This document shows positions 50,962-64,000 of a DNA stretch of 64,000 nucleotides, one piece after another. The translations under genes and the position numbers were made by a program. This DNA is from Hedera helix (Eukaryota > Streptophyta > Magnoliopsida > Apiales > Araliaceae), in the NCBI GenBank assembly GCA_947179155.2, contig OX359276.1, positions 45,897,953-45,961,952 of the forward strand. Direction: 5' to 3'. The notes under the pieces are model-generated. The model did no database searches. It saw nothing but the letters and a program-made list of their open reading frames with translations, and was not told the origin of the DNA. The stretch's first letter is position 1. Each line of letters starts with the position of its first letter.

Positions 50962-52700
50962 GAGCTCAAAATGTAAGGGGGTTTTCCTGTACGCCCAAGG
51001 AGATGAGATATGAAGAGATCTTTTTTCTTTATGGGACTAAACTTTTTTCTCTAAGGCAATATAAAGGGGTAGAGCTAAACCATCTCTCGGCAGCCATGGA
51101 GGAGGAAATGGGCCAACTCGGATTGCCGGGAAAATGAAACAAAAGGATGTATTATGAAAAGGATGTATTTGATATAGTATGTATTACTAGTATTTTCTTT
51201 GGTTTTTCTTTGTGTGTGTTTGGGAATGGGAGGGAAATGAGTGGATGGCAGTGAAAATAGTGGTAAGAATAGTTGGTATTCACGGTTTGGTAATTCTATT
51301 TCTTCCCATACATTAATGCTGGATCAGGGACGATGGACTCCAGTACTCCGAGTCTTCAGCATTTCATTGCTGTCGAAGTCTATTTATGTCCAAATTGTTT
51401 TGTTCTTTCTAAATCTTGATTCATGTCATGGTCAAGTCATAAGCTGTTGACGGTTGTGGATTAACCACCTATCCTAACAGTCTTAATAAAATTGCCCTTT
51501 TTTTAATATGGTAAGGTTTACCTTTAAACACAACTGTATGGGGATGATATTGTTAATATTAGCTGTGAAAATAAAATTTGTTGTAGAAACCTGTCGCAAC
51601 TTTTAAATGTATTCTAGACAAATTTTAATATGCTTAAAAAGGTTAAATTAGGCTCATACTTTCGAACACTGGTTAAGTGAAATTATTGAATCAATCTAAT
51701 GAGTGTTGTGCATGGCTTTCGTAACCATGCAACACTAGGATATGGCCTTCTGATGAGACTGAAGTTCACATTTTTGGAGGACTCACCGTTGGTTTTCAAT
51801 TTGAAATGTTTTAAGGAAAAAATGTATTTAGAGGAGGATAAATAATATACTTCCTCTAATGACGGACGCATGATTTTCCTTCGGTGGGGCTAAATAATAC
51901 ATTATCCGTTTCATAAATTGACTTTTATTGTAAGTTTTGAAAGTCAATTGACAGCCTCTTAACTTTTAAAATTGATGTCATGCATGAGCTTTTAAAAAAT
52001 AATAAATTTTATTAGTGGTACTTTTAATAAATTATATAATTATAATACTTTTATTAATTAAAATTAATAGAATTCTCATCATTTTTAAAATTTTAAATAC
52101 CGTCATTTGACCAAAATAAAACTCTTTTTTGTGGAACGAAGAGAGCGATATTTTTTAAACTTTTGATGTGGAGCTTATTGTTAATTATATATTCTTATGC
52201 AATTACTTTTAAAATTAGAGATACATTATTAGAATGACGACTTTCCAAATAGATTTTTAACATTAACTTACATATAATAGTGGTAATATAATATTACTAA
52301 ATCTACTTAGAATAAGAAATAGCAAAGCATCCGCCTCTGCTCCGTCCGTTTCACAAAAGAAGTCTCAAGGCCCACTGATCCCTTCCTGCATCCGCTCTGC
52401 TTCCTCCATTTTACAAAAGAAAATCCCATTTGAATTTAATTTAATTAATTTGCAAAAAAGCTAAAATTGAAATTGTAGTTTATATTTATTTTAACTTTTA
52501 AAATAACAAATTTATACTTACACTTAAGTAATTTATAGTTTTGACTATTGAATGAGCAGTTTGATGTCAGCTTTTGACTAATATAATTCCAATTCCTATC
52601 ATTTTGTTAGTTCTTGAAAATAAATTAGGACGGATCTTATTGGTGTTGTTTTAATATATACATACATAATCTTATTAAGAAACAGATGTGGATGACACAT
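50962..52700. other. Former promoter of the receptor kinase and intergenic DNA
   Basis: The first few hundred bases would be the 5' UTR and promoter of the split kinase gene. Further right, CCGTTTCATAAATTGAC near 51907 and CTCCGTCCGTTTCACAAAAG near 52340 look like decayed Stowaway-type MITE ends. No gene seen. Confidence 0.4.
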
Positions 52701-52734
52701 CAAGTTTTCTGGGGAACTTTTTCATTGTCAATTG

Positions 52735-55375
52735 ATGTCAGCAAATGTTGAAACTACCAATACATAAGCAAGCTCCTCAGCTTTAAGGCAAATCTACGGA
52801 AATCAAAACTGGAACCTCAGTCCAATACCCCAAATTACATTTAAGACGATAAAAATAATATATCAATAATCAAGCATCCTTGATGGCGCTTGTTTCGATT
52901 CAAGGTTTAATTTGATTTTGAACAGTAAACCCTATTTAAATGAGCCTCTCAGGTTACACATTCTTTCAGTCTGAATCCCTGAAATACAACAAAATCACGC
53001 ATATTTGAAAATCTGTCAAGGATAAAGACTCACGCAATTCATATGAACTGTAATGACATAAAGACAACACCATGTACAAGAATCAGTTGTTTGTCAAGTT
53101 TTTATGCTACATTTAAATTGAAAAAATGGAGTGAAAAAGGAATGCAATGATTTTTTAATATCTCAAGTACAGCATGTTTTGGTGGTGGTGATAGTGGATC
53201 GATGGAGTGATAGAATGACATAATTGTCACATATATTCATTTCGTTAGATTCATTGAATGGATGTCATTCCAACACCTCTCACATAAAATGAAAATCAAC
53301 TTAATAGAATGAATTTTCATTTCATTAAAATAGTTTATCCACCGAAATTATCACTAAATACATAATTTTTTATTTTATTTTTTCCTCCATTCCAATCATT
53401 TAATCCAAACGTAACATTAAAGGAATTTGAAAGGAATGGACATTAAGGACACTACGTCTTTGTTGGGCGGAATAAAAAAGAGAGCCATTAAAGTTTGTGA
53501 ACTAATAGGAATCAGAAGATACCTCAAGTGAAGTGTCGATACTAGAATTTAACTAGAACTATTTCAATGCTTTGCTTGCACACTTTATCAGAGTTTTTGT
53601 CACTTTTACTCCTTTCTATGTTCATCACTAAATTAATAATAGGATGACAATACTCTTTGCATAAGGTGAAGGAGATGCATTTCTGATACTCTGGAAATAA
53701 TCTCTTTCTTATTTAAGTCTTTCTTTACCATGACAATGACAAACTTAATCAAAAAGGAAACAATGAAACTCAAACTATGTTATAGTTATATCCAAATCCA
53801 ATAGTTTTACACAGGAGCATATTATAAAACTGTTCCTTTATATTTACACTCAAATGCAATATAAATGTTAATATTTCAATTTTTGCAATTTCATATATAA
53901 GGTTTTAATTTTTTGCAAAACCGTCCCCTCTGATCATTTTTTGTCAAAATACATGAATTATGCACACAATATATAAGTTTTTAAAGGATAAAATAGTCTG
54001 TTTACGCACTAAAAAATATTTTTTCCAATTAGAGGGGTAAAACATAAAACACAATAATAAAATATTATTCCCTCTTATAGTGAACTCACCCATATCTCTC
54101 TCAAACAACAAAAGTTCTTCTCTCTCTATTCATTATCTATTAAAATCTTCTCTCTATTCTTTATCTATTAATTTATTGAGAAGCAATTCGATTGTAATTG
54201 AATGAACAACCCATGTTATCCATGTCAAAATTCACTTATATATGTATGTATATAAACATATATATTGGAACTAAAATTCATCTATATTATATTCTAAGTA
54301 TATATTTATTTATAATAAGTCTATCATAAACATTCAAAATACATCTAAAATATATACACCGTTCAAATTAAATTGCTTCCCAAAATAAAGTCCCAACAGA
54401 AGTTTATAAACATTGCATACACAAAACTACCAATATTAATTTCATATTTTACTTCTTAAATGTACTCAAAATAAATACTTAAATTAAGATAATAAATATT
54501 TTATCCTTTAAAAACTCATATTTTTTAGTGCATAAATAAATTATTTTTCCATATTAAGATAATAAATATTTTATACTTAAAATGATTATCATTCAAATGC
54601 TTGGATGCTACTTATTCAGAGATAAAATTAAATAAGGGCAATAAAAACTGTGATTTGCACATGGTAATAAAAAGTACCACCAACTTGAATTAATTACATC
54701 ACAAATAAGGCGCCAAAAAAGAAGCAATTTTGAACCATCATTCTAAAGAAAAATAATAAGGTATTACTCTAATGATCGCAAATGGTTTAAAGATGAGAAA
54801 AAAATTTTAAAAAAAAGAGGACTAAATTGTGGATTGAGATGACAACATATATCCTTTCTTTGGCATTTCACCAAATATATAATGTGCATTATTCTAAACA
54901 GCCAAGTCAAGGTCAAATTGGACTAATAAAAAATAAGATTTGGGGAGGGTAAAAGAATTATTGCCCTGGATTGTATGAATAAAATAGAACAGGAAAATTA
55001 ACAGGTAATAACACAGATTGCAATGAAAATGGGGAAAATCGCAACAAAATCTTCTTAGCTCTTCAGCGCCGTACAATTACAAATGATGTAGTATATTCAA
55101 TACTATTGAGAACAACATAATCTAAGTGGATTTAATTGATGAGAAAAAAAGTGAATACCTTTACAAAAATCTACGAATTGGAGAAAAGTAGAATCACTAT
55201 TTGAGAGAGAGAATAAAGGAGGAGAATGCTCATTTGAGGGTAATGAATAGTGATCGAAGCCAACAATTTGGGGCAATTGGGTTTGAACGGAGCCGATGCA
55301 GAGAACCAAAAGCTCTCTTGACACGGGTATGGAGGAGGGGGAGTGTGTGTGTGTGTGTAAAACCCTAAATATTTA
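52735..55375 (-). ncRNA. Possible spliced non-coding transcript
   Basis: On the minus strand a GC-richer block at about 55375-55155 looks like a leader exon ending in a good donor (GTAAAG/GTATTC near 55158). A good acceptor with polypyrimidine (TTGTTGTATTTCAG/GGATTC) lies near 52985, followed by a less AT-rich block with stops in all frames. No coding exon was recognised in between. It could be a long non-coding RNA, a gene whose short exons I missed, or chance signals. Confidence 0.25.
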
Positions 55376-55399
55376 TGTCTCATAGAAATGGGAAAACAA

Positions 55400-57960
55400 C
55401 TCAAAAATTAGTTTCTAGCATTCAACATAAAAATCGCGGCTACTAAAAACTGATAAAATACGAACAACAATCAAATGACAATTGGCCAATGATAGATTAA
55501 AACGCATGTGCGCAATTTAGATAGATAATTTTAGATGGGCTAACTCAAAATAAACATGTGGTGCTTTAATCAGACGGGATTGTATTCTTTAGTCCAAGGA
55601 AAATGTATTGGCTTAATCTAGTTTTTATCTGATCGTTCAGGCCGACCACCCAATGTTTTAACGCCCAGTAATATGGTTCCAATATTTGGTCGTCTAACAA
55701 TACGTAAGAAAAGCCTATTCGTACACCACAAGTAAAGCTCATCATTTGCCCATTTTTTCCTCTGTCCGTAAACTTGCTCTATCTATACTATAACTTGGTA
55801 CGTCCATCTCAAGGACCTAAAAAGAATAGTATGCCTATCTTACGTATATAGTTCTCCCTATTTTTTTAATTTTTTTTTTGAATGGTGAAGTTATATTCCG
55901 CGGACTACCTTATATATTAACCGAGACTAAATCTTTCTTCGGACAATTTTAAGGACGCACCTCTTGCGTGTGTATGCAAGAGAATTATGCCCAACATTCA
56001 AACTCAATAAATCAAGGAAGGAAGCAAACCTTCTTCACCAACAAATATAAGATATATAATTTTTATTGTGCAGTTTTAATTCCATGACTTCATACTAATT
56101 TATAATGCTCTTATCCTCGGGCGGATTGCAACTTTAGCAACTTGAAGAATTTTTTATTATTTCTTTTTGGGAATATGGTTCTCATTATCTTGTAGTTCCG
56201 GTTATAGTTGGCGGCAGCTATCAACACAAGTTCAACCCCCCTGCCATATAAAATGAATACATTGATGTTATTGAAAAGACCCGAGACGAGACCTCACTTT
56301 TTGAATACCAGAGAGTGAAGATAACGAATTCGAATTCCATGAAACCAATGGAATCCGGATCCGAAGATAACCACCACACCAAAGCTTTTATGAAGAACAT
56401 CATTGATTTACAATTTGCATGTGACCACGTCAGCAACAACATGTACATTTTCGGATATTGAAAAAAAATCATATATATATGTATATACTTGTTCGACCAT
56501 CCTTTTCCACCTGCTCCATTTGTTCCTTAAAGTCCCAGCCTATTGCATAATTAATATAGCCCTAACCTATTTTGAGAAAGATATTCACTGCGATAAAACT
56601 TAAACAAAGACATAGGCGCCAAGGGATTGGATTGCCTAAATATGTGTCTGATTGATTATTAACGCCAAAGCAACTCCTACTTTACAATTTCCAAATGGAG
56701 AACATGGATCGCCTATTAATGCCAAAGGAAAAAAAATAAAAAAGAATTATTTCTGGGTTCCATCACTTGCTATTACGGGCCGCTAAGGTATCTCAATGCT
56801 GCTCACATGTTGGTGAAATCCATTTTCGGTACCTAATATGTGCCGAATGAGTCGCACCTTCTTTCTAAAATTACTTTTGTTTGACATATTGGAGTCTCTC
56901 ATTGATATACATAAACATTTTAGACATTAAATTTGTGTTTGATAAAATTATGTGTACATATATGCATGTCTCGATTGAAAAATTTTAATATATATCCCAA
57001 CAAAAAATAAATAATTGAAAGTGAAATGAAATTCTCATTTTAAGATTAAACAAAAGAAAGGAGTCCTGCTATGTGTTGTGGAAGTGTTCAACCGACTTGT
57101 ACCTAGGATGTATTCAGATGGGTAAGAATTAACAATAGTCTCACCTTAATTTATTCTATCTTATCACATATATAAACTTTCATGTTATTCGCAATTCAAC
57201 TTCGTTATATATTTATGACATGTATATCATTTTTCTTTATATATATAGATAGACTAGGAGCCTAGCAAGAGACTAATCTATGTGCTGTAGCCGTCACTAA
57301 ATGCATAGGGGGTTGCTTGGTGCCATCCTTTAATATAAACAAGTTGTTAAGTGGCATGAAAATGAAATCACACTAACCGCATTAGCATGCAACCTACTAA
57401 TTTGAATGATTTATTTTCCGACTTAATAATTTTATCCTACCTGTAATCTGCTAATCATACGCCACACAAAAGCACAGAAGCAAGCTGTATTTGGGACCCG
57501 ATTACGGGACAGTGCCCTCTAGTGACATTGTGTCACGATTACATGTTTATAGTTTATACACCATTAATTCCATTTAGTTTAATATCAATAAGTACTAGCC
57601 GGGTTGATGATGGATATCTTTTATAAATGCATGTGCCATGCATGTTCAAATAAAGCCAGCTAGCCATCCTTGTTGGGCCCAATAAACAAAACTATCAAGT
57701 ACCACAGGGTTTACTAGCGTTCGCAGCAATAATGCTTATAGTGTGTAGACTTCGATTCAAATTAATTAATTTTGTATATGAAATAAGCTGATTTTTAGAC
57801 GTATAAAATTGTCAAGTGTGTATTTAAAATAAGTTGATCGATTTTTAGACGAACAAAATTGTTCAGTGAGTTTGGCCTTCCATATGCTACACCACGTGTG
57901 TGTAACCGGACATTAACATAAAATATAACTGAATAAATATGACCAAACATTGATCAAATA
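55400..57960. other. Intergenic, nothing recognised
   Basis: The sequence is AT-rich, with short open frames of biased composition and no family resemblance. Confidence 0.5.
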
Positions 57961-57967
57961 TTAACAA

Positions 57968-57985
57968 GGGGGTGGGGGTGGGGGG
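57968..57985 (+). other. G-rich tract, possible G-quadruplex
   Basis: GGGGGTGGGGGTGGGGGG has three long G runs separated by single T. It precedes a 70-codon open frame (57988-58200) that I do not recognise and do not call as a gene. Confidence 0.5.
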
Positions 57986-58870
57986 AAATGTGTTCTCGAT
58001 ATGCCTTGAAATTTGTGTCAAACTACTTCAAAGGAAATGTTGCAATTAAATCGGGACGGAGGTCGGAGGGGAGTCCTAGCTTTAAGTTTGTTTGTTCATT
58101 AGCAAAAGAGTTGGAGAAAAGAGGTTATATTAATCAAGAAGTTTGCATATTGGGTTGGAAGATAAATGTCCCTTGGAGATATCATGCAGTGTACTTTTAA
58201 CCAATCATGTAAAGAACCTGACTTGAATAATAATAAATATAAAGGCCTTAATTATAATTAATGAGTATCATTTGAATGAACTAAAATCTGGTACATGAAT
58301 GTCAGAAAATTATGTTCATTATACCAACATAAAAATCTTAAGCTTACTCATTTGTTGAGACAAACATGGACAAATATCCATACTGGGTGCTCCTATTTCT
58401 ACTTCTTAAATAGGCTTCCTGCAAGGGAACATGGAGATAATCACCCAAAACCCTTGAAATAGGGAATTAGGGTTTCAAATTCACATGATTTGAATCCATC
58501 CATTGAATTTGGAAAGTGGGAAGGAATAATCCAGGGTGTTTTGATGAGATATGAGTTGATGGAAGAGGGTGGGTGTTTTAGCTATAGTTGGGAAGGAGGT
58601 TGAGTGTTATGAAGAGGAATCATGTGAGTGCATGTGCATAAGAGTAGGAGAACATGCATGCCCAAAGCAACAAGCAAACTATAGGTATACTTGGAAGTCC
58701 CACATTCATTGACACCCCATTCCTCTGGAAGGAAAAGTGAAACATTGTATAGAAAAATGAATTTTTTTAGTAGGCCCCACAATTTTGCTACCCTTGTACA
58801 TATAGATAATGGTGTATTATATGTAAAACATTATCCTCAAAGTATCACCAACCCATCTTCAAAGTTTTAG

Positions 58871-58878
58871 TATAAAAG
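58871..58878 (+). promoter_or_regulatory. TATA box of the UPBEAT1-like gene
   Basis: TATAAAAG lies 143 bp upstream of the ATG at 59014. Transcription would begin about 30 bp further on, giving a leader of about 110 bp without an obvious intron. Confidence 0.65.
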
Positions 58879-59013
58879 CCCCCATAGGGTGACATACTTG
58901 AGAAATTAAACCACTGATTAGTTTTGTTCTTGACAAACAAAGTGGGACACAAGAAGAGAAATTAGTTGGAAGTGTTTGTTTGGAGAATTAAATTGTTGAA
59001 TTAATCATCAAAC

Positions 59014-59388
59014 ATGGGTGGCTCTCCACAACCTTTTCTTGTTTCTCTTGATCATTTTCTTGGAAACAAGGGAATAATTAGAAGGAGACAAAGGGTGGTT
59101 GCAGGGATTAAAGGAAGGCACATCAAGATCAGCAAAAGGTCTAGACGGATTCTGATGAAGAGAAGAAGTAGAAGGGCTGCTGATTTAGAAGGTTCTAGAA
59201 GGCCAAGAAATGAGGTGGAAAGAAAAATGAGAACCCTGAAGAAACTTGTCCCAAACGGCAATGACACCATGGGGTTAGATGGGCTGTTTAGAGAGACAGC
59301 TGATTACATATTGGCTTTGGAAATGAGGGTAAAGGTTATGCAGATTATGGTTACGGTATTGTCAACTGCTTCTGATGATGATGAGTGA
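59014..59388 (+). CDS. UPB1: UPBEAT1-like atypical bHLH transcription regulator
   Basis: A single-exon ORF of 124 residues. An Arg-rich region (RSRRILMKRRSRRAADLEGS, about residues 47-66) precedes a helix-loop-helix with RKMRTLKKLVPNG, GLDGLFRETADYILALEM and RVKVMQIMVTVLS. This matches Arabidopsis UPBEAT1 closely in the last 55 residues. UPB1 is a nuclear bHLH-family protein that represses peroxidase genes and so sets reactive-oxygen balance at the root transition zone. The basic region lacks the usual E-box-contacting HER pattern, as in other atypical bHLHs. The N-terminus (MGGSPQPFLVSLDHFLGNKG) is longer than I recall for Arabidopsis, so a shorter start is possible, but no good in-frame ATG lies before residue 48. 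Confidence 0.88.
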   Translation: MGGSPQPFLVSLDHFLGNKGIIRRRQRVVAGIKGRHIKISKRSRRILMKRRSRRAADLEGSRRPRNEVERKMRTLKKLVPNGNDTMGLDGLFRETADYILALEMRVKVMQIMVTVLSTASDDDE

Positions 59389-60297
59389 CTCATCTTTTAA
59401 TTTGTAAAGGCTAATGATCATTCATTTTTATATATTATTCTTTTCATTTAATTTTCGTAAAATTAAAATCTTCTTAATTTCAGTACAGCAGCTGGTTTTC
59501 GAAGCTCTACTATATGTGTTGGATCATGTATTGCACTCCATAGTCTAGATAAAGTTAAATGGGTTAACTTGTATTGAACTCGAAGTATGTACTTTACTAT
59601 TCAAAGTACTCTTAAATAATTATAACTAAATTTTTTGTAATTTCAGTCAGAAAAATAGTTGAAATTATAACGTGTTCCGGTAAAAGGAGTATAAGTACGC
59701 CTTGACCTAATTTTTATATATTTGACCGTATAAAATTGTTTAAAATATGATTAATTAGATTAATAGAGTTATATTTACTTCAAATTGTATTTAACTAATA
59801 TGACCGTTAAAAAATAAATAAATAATTCTCATCTTAATCATCTTTCCCAATTTATGAAATCCAAAAATTTGAAATCCAAAAACTTCAAACCATTTATTAT
59901 ATGCTAAAATCAATAATAAATATTGAGAAATCAAATCCAACTGCTAATTTGCCAAAAAAACCAAAATAAAAGCAAAATAAAAAAATCCACGAATAAATTG
60001 AGAGATAATCAAAACCACAACAAGAACACCAAACCCAAAATTTTACATTTTGACATTTAAACATCGGGTTATACAAACTCATACGCATCAATCTCCAAAT
60101 ACAAGTTTGTTGAGTTAATAAAAGTAAATCAAAAATCAAATTTAAGAATAAATTGAGATATCTATAAACTCAGAACAAGAACACCAAACCCAGAAACTTG
60201 AAATCCACAACAAGAATACCAAATCAAAAACTTGAAACCCACAACAAGAACATAACGCCATATTGATTGCACTATGGAAGAACTTACCTGGTGGTTG
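59389..60297. other. 3' flank of the UPBEAT1-like gene and intergenic DNA
   Basis: Probable 3' UTR in the first 200 bases. A CCCACAACAAGAACA / CCACAACAAGAACACCAAAC motif repeats loosely between 59990 and 60250. No gene seen. Confidence 0.45.
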
Positions 60298-60490
60298 TAA
60301 GGAATGTATAAGTTGGTTAACGTACTCTACGATTAATTAGTAGCTAACATAGAGTTAAGTTGGTTAATTAACTTACTGTACGATTGAGTAACAGTTAACA
60401 TAAAGTTAAATTGGCTAACTTACTCTACGATTGGGTAGTAACGTAGAGTTAATTTGTTTAACTTACTCTACAATTGATTAGTAATTGTTT
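60298..60490. repeat. Degenerate tandem repeat, period about 55-65 bp
   Basis: Three to four units each carry (G/A)GTTAA.TTGGTTAAC.TACTCTACGATT and AGTAACATAGAGTTAA-type sequence with drift. Confidence 0.7.
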
Positions 60491-63237
60491 TCTTTCTCCC
60501 CAATTAATTTCTGAATTCTCTCTCTCTCTCTCCAATTTTCTTTTATTTCTGAACTTTTCCTTTCAAACTTCATATCTGCTAGCTTAAGTATTGAATTGTC
60601 CTAGCCAATTCGTTACAGTGATTTCCAAAATCATGTCTGACTCATTACAAAGAATCTTTTTTACAATAACTACCATGAGAAAATACTTACAGACCTAAGT
60701 TTTGAAAACTAAAAAGAAAGGAGGGTTTTTTCTAGTGTAACCACCAAATGCCAAAAACTCATGAAATCATGAAAGAATCGGATTCAAAAACCCAAAACTA
60801 GTTGCATCAATTGCAAATGTGGGTTTGAACCTTTCAGATCTTTCACAAAATTTCACTTTAATCTGAGGATCCTTGGGTTGATAATGAATATGAAGATCAA
60901 ATGAATAAGATGAAAACGGAGAGTTTTATGGATGAACTAGTAGTAGCGGTTACAAGTTTTATTTTTTTACTTTTTATTTTGTTAATTTGATATTTAACAT
61001 GTATTTTTACTTCTTAATTAAGTCAATTACGGTACTTATACGGTCTCAATCATATTTAAATATTAAATTGGGATACATGGCTACTTTCATTGGCCAGAAC
61101 TCTAAATAAGATACATCATGTTTGCTTAAAGAGTATTTTAAATAGCGGGATTACAGTTTTTAAACCTGAAAATACCAAGTACAAAAAGGTGCATATTTTA
61201 AAGTTTGATATACAATTAACTCTAATTTTTTCTATTTTTGTGGTGTGAAGATTGATTAACTTTCAGTGAAAGAAAGTGTGGAGTTTGTAGATTCAGTTCC
61301 TGTTAAAATTCATAGTTGTAATTAAAGTGTTTCGCCTTGCTAGAGTGCCACCGCACCATTTCAATAAAAATTTCGTACTCATTTTCATTGTTACAAATTT
61401 AACAAATATTATTTCCATGTTGCACCAAAAAAAAAATATCTTATTTATCAAAAACTTTTGATCAACTTGGTTAGCAAACCACAACTATGCTCCTCTCGAG
61501 CATGAGTCGAATTTCATAGCAGCAAAATTCAGCGAGCAAGTGGAATAAATTGTTGACAAAAAATATAATACTCCGTCTGTTTCAAAAAAAATAATTTCAT
61601 TTAAATTTGATCCTAGTTAATTTGCAAATTCTCAAAATTCAATTTGTGATGTAATTTTTTTTTAATTTTTTAAATAATAATTTTGTAATTAATTAGGTAT
61701 ATTCCTTAAATAGTTTATCACTTTACCATCTTAACTTTGCATTAATTAAAAGTTTATTATTATGTCACCGCTAAAAATTTAATAACTTATTAATTTTTAA
61801 AATAAATATAAAACAAAATTATATATTTAATATCTGTAAATTTTACAAATAAAACCCTTCTTATTATAGAGGAGAGAGAAGAATTAACATTATTAGAAGG
61901 CAATTTTTTCTTCCGGCCCAGGTATATATATTAGCTAATGTTAGGATTTAATGAAATAGAGCCAAGTGACGAGTCATGGATAGAGTTTTGAGTGAGTTAT
62001 GACCTCAAGAACACCATACGTGGGCTGGCTTGGAACCGATAATTAGATGAAATATGTTTTTTGTTCATCATAAAACACTAGTATCATTGTGGCACACAGT
62101 ATTAATATAAATAATTTTATAATTTTTTTACTTATACTAATAAAATTAGCATTATATATATCTTCAAATTTGTCATGATAATTTTATTTCTATTTCCTTA
62201 CTACTAAACTAACAATGTATTAATTTAATGGTAAATATAGAACAAAATACATAATATATATATATACATTTTGTAAATGATGCTTCTTTTTTTCTTTTTT
62301 GGAAAAAAGGATGTAAAACTAAGTCAATGGAGTAACATATTTCATGAAAAATAAGATTGTTATATATAATTATGTATGCACGAAAAATAAGATTGTTAAC
62401 TAATTTCTATTTAAACGTTGTACTCTTAAATTTAAATGTCATAAAATAAAATAATGCTGGGTTACATCAGGCATAACCTTATGATCATTAGTTAGATCAA
62501 CAAGTTATAGTAAGATTGCTTTCAATAGGGGCGAGTATAAAGGCATGAAAACGTCTCTTATTTTTATTTATTTTGTTTTAAATAAATAAACACGTGACTA
62601 AATGGTGTTGCTTCTTATTGTCACTTTAAGATAAATAGTTTATACTTTATTAATATTCGGTGACGTACGTGTTGCGTATAAATCATATAAAATAAATTAA
62701 AATTATTATAAAATTTAAAAAATAAAAATAAGATTTATTTTAAAAGTTAATAAATATTTTTTAAAAATATCAAAAAAATCAACAACAAAAAATGTTTATA
62801 CCACAGTCCGTCGTCTGACTTTTGACTTTATAGATTTGATATACACTAATAAATCTATAAATTTGAAACTTTGCTATCTCAACAAATTTACAGACAAGAA
62901 AGTAAATTTTTCACCGCATGATTAAGAGTTACTACCAAATCCAAACCCGCGCATTTTTTCAGTATATAATATTAAACTTCTAGATGGTATTTGGTGCACA
63001 GGAAGGAACCCGTATAGAGACGGATCGACAGTGATTGATTGACTACATACTTAATTACAAGTAGTAAAAGTAATTAATAGAGATATAAATATTAAATGTG
63101 ACCAAGTTGGTTTTGCTAGGAATTTTAAAATGAAAGTAGTTAGGTCCAACGTGATATTTAAAATGGTTCACGGGAAATATTTGCAACCAATTTTTTACCT
63201 TTACCTCCCGCCAATAATTGAGTATATACGTACTTAA
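60491..63237. other. AT-rich intergenic with MITE remnants
   Basis: A (CT)n run is at 60519-60530. ACTCCGTCTGTTTCAAAA near 61571 and its weak inverse ending TCAATGGAGTAAC near 62335 may be the ends of a decayed Stowaway-type element. No coding sequence recognised. Confidence 0.4.
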
Positions 63238-63599
63238 TATTTTCTCTCTCCGTATAAATTTATTTATCCTAATTTAAAAATATATATATTTATTAAAAAA
63301 ATTATCTTTAAACTATCCATCTTAATTATTCTATTATCATTTTTTTTAAAATTAATCTTCTAACTTTTTTTTGGAATGATAAAATAGAGAAGAGGAAGAG
63401 AGAGAGAAAAAAGAGTATAATTGTGTTTTCAATGTCAAAATTTATAGTGGTTACTCTTTTTAATAAAAAAAATTATTAAATTAAATGAGGGCAACATTAA
63501 AAAAATAAAGTCAAAATAGTATTAAAATAAAAAAAAGATAAATAAATTTGTACAAATAAAAAAAAAATAGAGTAAATAAATTTGAATGGAGAGGAAGTA
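63238..63599. mobile_element. Stowaway-like MITE, about 360 bp
   Basis: The left end (CTCTCTCCGTATAAATTTAT) and the complement of the right end (CCTCTCCATTCAAATTTATT) are inverted repeats, and TA flanks both sides. The interior is AT-rich and non-coding. Confidence 0.6.
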
Positions 63600-63950
63600 T
63601 TAGATAATCATAACATAATCGTCTAGAAACAGAATCTCCAATGGTAACATAATCGCGTGAATAATGCAATGCAGATACTATGCAATTTAAAAATAAAAAA
63701 ACAAACTTGTGTTTTAAAATCTTAATTTATGTCTCTCAAAATCTAGTCCATATATACTCGTGACATTTGAAAAATATGAGTCTGATTATGTATTTTAATT
63801 TTTTTTTAAATTATAATTTTAACATACATCAATATTTAAGATTGGACAAAATTATAATAATAGCCCCCATATTACATATATTTACAAAAAATAATTACCA
63901 GTGATACTTGTCATGTAATTGACAAGAAAAAAATTAAACATAAATTCATA

Positions 63951-63999
<49 letters not shown>

Positions 64000-64000
64000 G
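63600..64000. other. AT-rich window end with (TA)n
   Basis: No gene seen. An interrupted (TA)n microsatellite occupies about 63950-63999 and reaches the window edge. Confidence 0.6.

Noticed and set aside
53960..54560. Inverted AGTTTTTAAAGGATAAAATA segments as a MITE
   Set aside because: The surrounding motifs are not in consistent inverted order, and no target duplication could be set.
57988..58200. 70-codon plus-strand ORF after the G-rich tract
   Set aside because: No family resemblance, no promoter or splice context, and not clearly different from background.
1..64000. tRNA, rRNA and CRISPR features
   Set aside because: No tRNA-like paired arms with a TTCRA loop, no rRNA sequence, and the arrays seen are microsatellites or AT-rich tandem repeats without spacers.

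Overview
This is a stretch of AT-rich nuclear DNA from a flowering plant, most likely a eudicot. It has genes with several introns, plant-only gene families, many small MITE-type elements, microsatellites, and long non-coding repeats with 5-bp target-site duplications. I see no bacterial, organellar or viral gene, no tRNA or rRNA gene and no CRISPR array. Exon structures were read by eye from GT/AG splice sites, reading-frame phase and family resemblance.

Region 1 (1-17 kb) is the ordinary genic part. A probable 5' leader exon of a minus-strand gene leaves the window on the left. A complete eight-exon D27-like carotenoid isomerase gene lies at 2860-5951 (minus). A complete seven-coding-exon cyclophilin gene, close to Arabidopsis CYP21-4, lies at 6886-12969 (minus), with a non-coding 5' exon near 14.9 kb. 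Its introns carry two hAT-type insertions with 8-bp target duplications, a Stowaway-like MITE, a 180-bp tandem duplication and several microsatellites. A three-exon heavy-metal-associated (HMA) domain protein with an in-frame polyasparagine tract lies at 15565-16553 (plus).

Region 2 (17.7-51 kb) is a broken receptor kinase gene with about 30 kb of repeats inside it. The kinase half of a FERONIA-like (CrRLK1L) gene is at 17.7-20.3 kb and its signal peptide plus first malectin segment is at 50.7-50.9 kb, on the same strand and in the expected order. It also carries two frameshifts and a MITE with a TTA duplication in an exon. Between the two halves are four copies (A-D, full or partial) of a unit containing a decayed RNase T2-like gene, five tracts of (ATT)n, and five long non-coding elements with TG...CA ends that look like solo LTRs. 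One of these elements is nested inside another, with clean duplications ATTAC (outer) and ACACT (inner). One block, a truncated LTR-like element fused to the start of an RNase unit, occurs twice with the same junction (near 37.85 and 50.10 kb), which points to segmental duplication.

Region 3 (51-64 kb) is mostly intergenic. It holds one clear gene, an UPBEAT1-like atypical bHLH regulator at 59014-59388 (plus) with a TATA box, a possible spliced non-coding transcript on the minus strand (about 52.7-55.4 kb), a tandem repeat at 60.3 kb and a Stowaway-like MITE at 63.2-63.6 kb.

The intact genes have separate roles (carotenoid/strigolactone chemistry, Golgi cyclophilin, metal-binding-like protein, root growth regulator); nothing suggests they act together. 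The most unusual part is the 20-51 kb repeat complex and the gene it splits.
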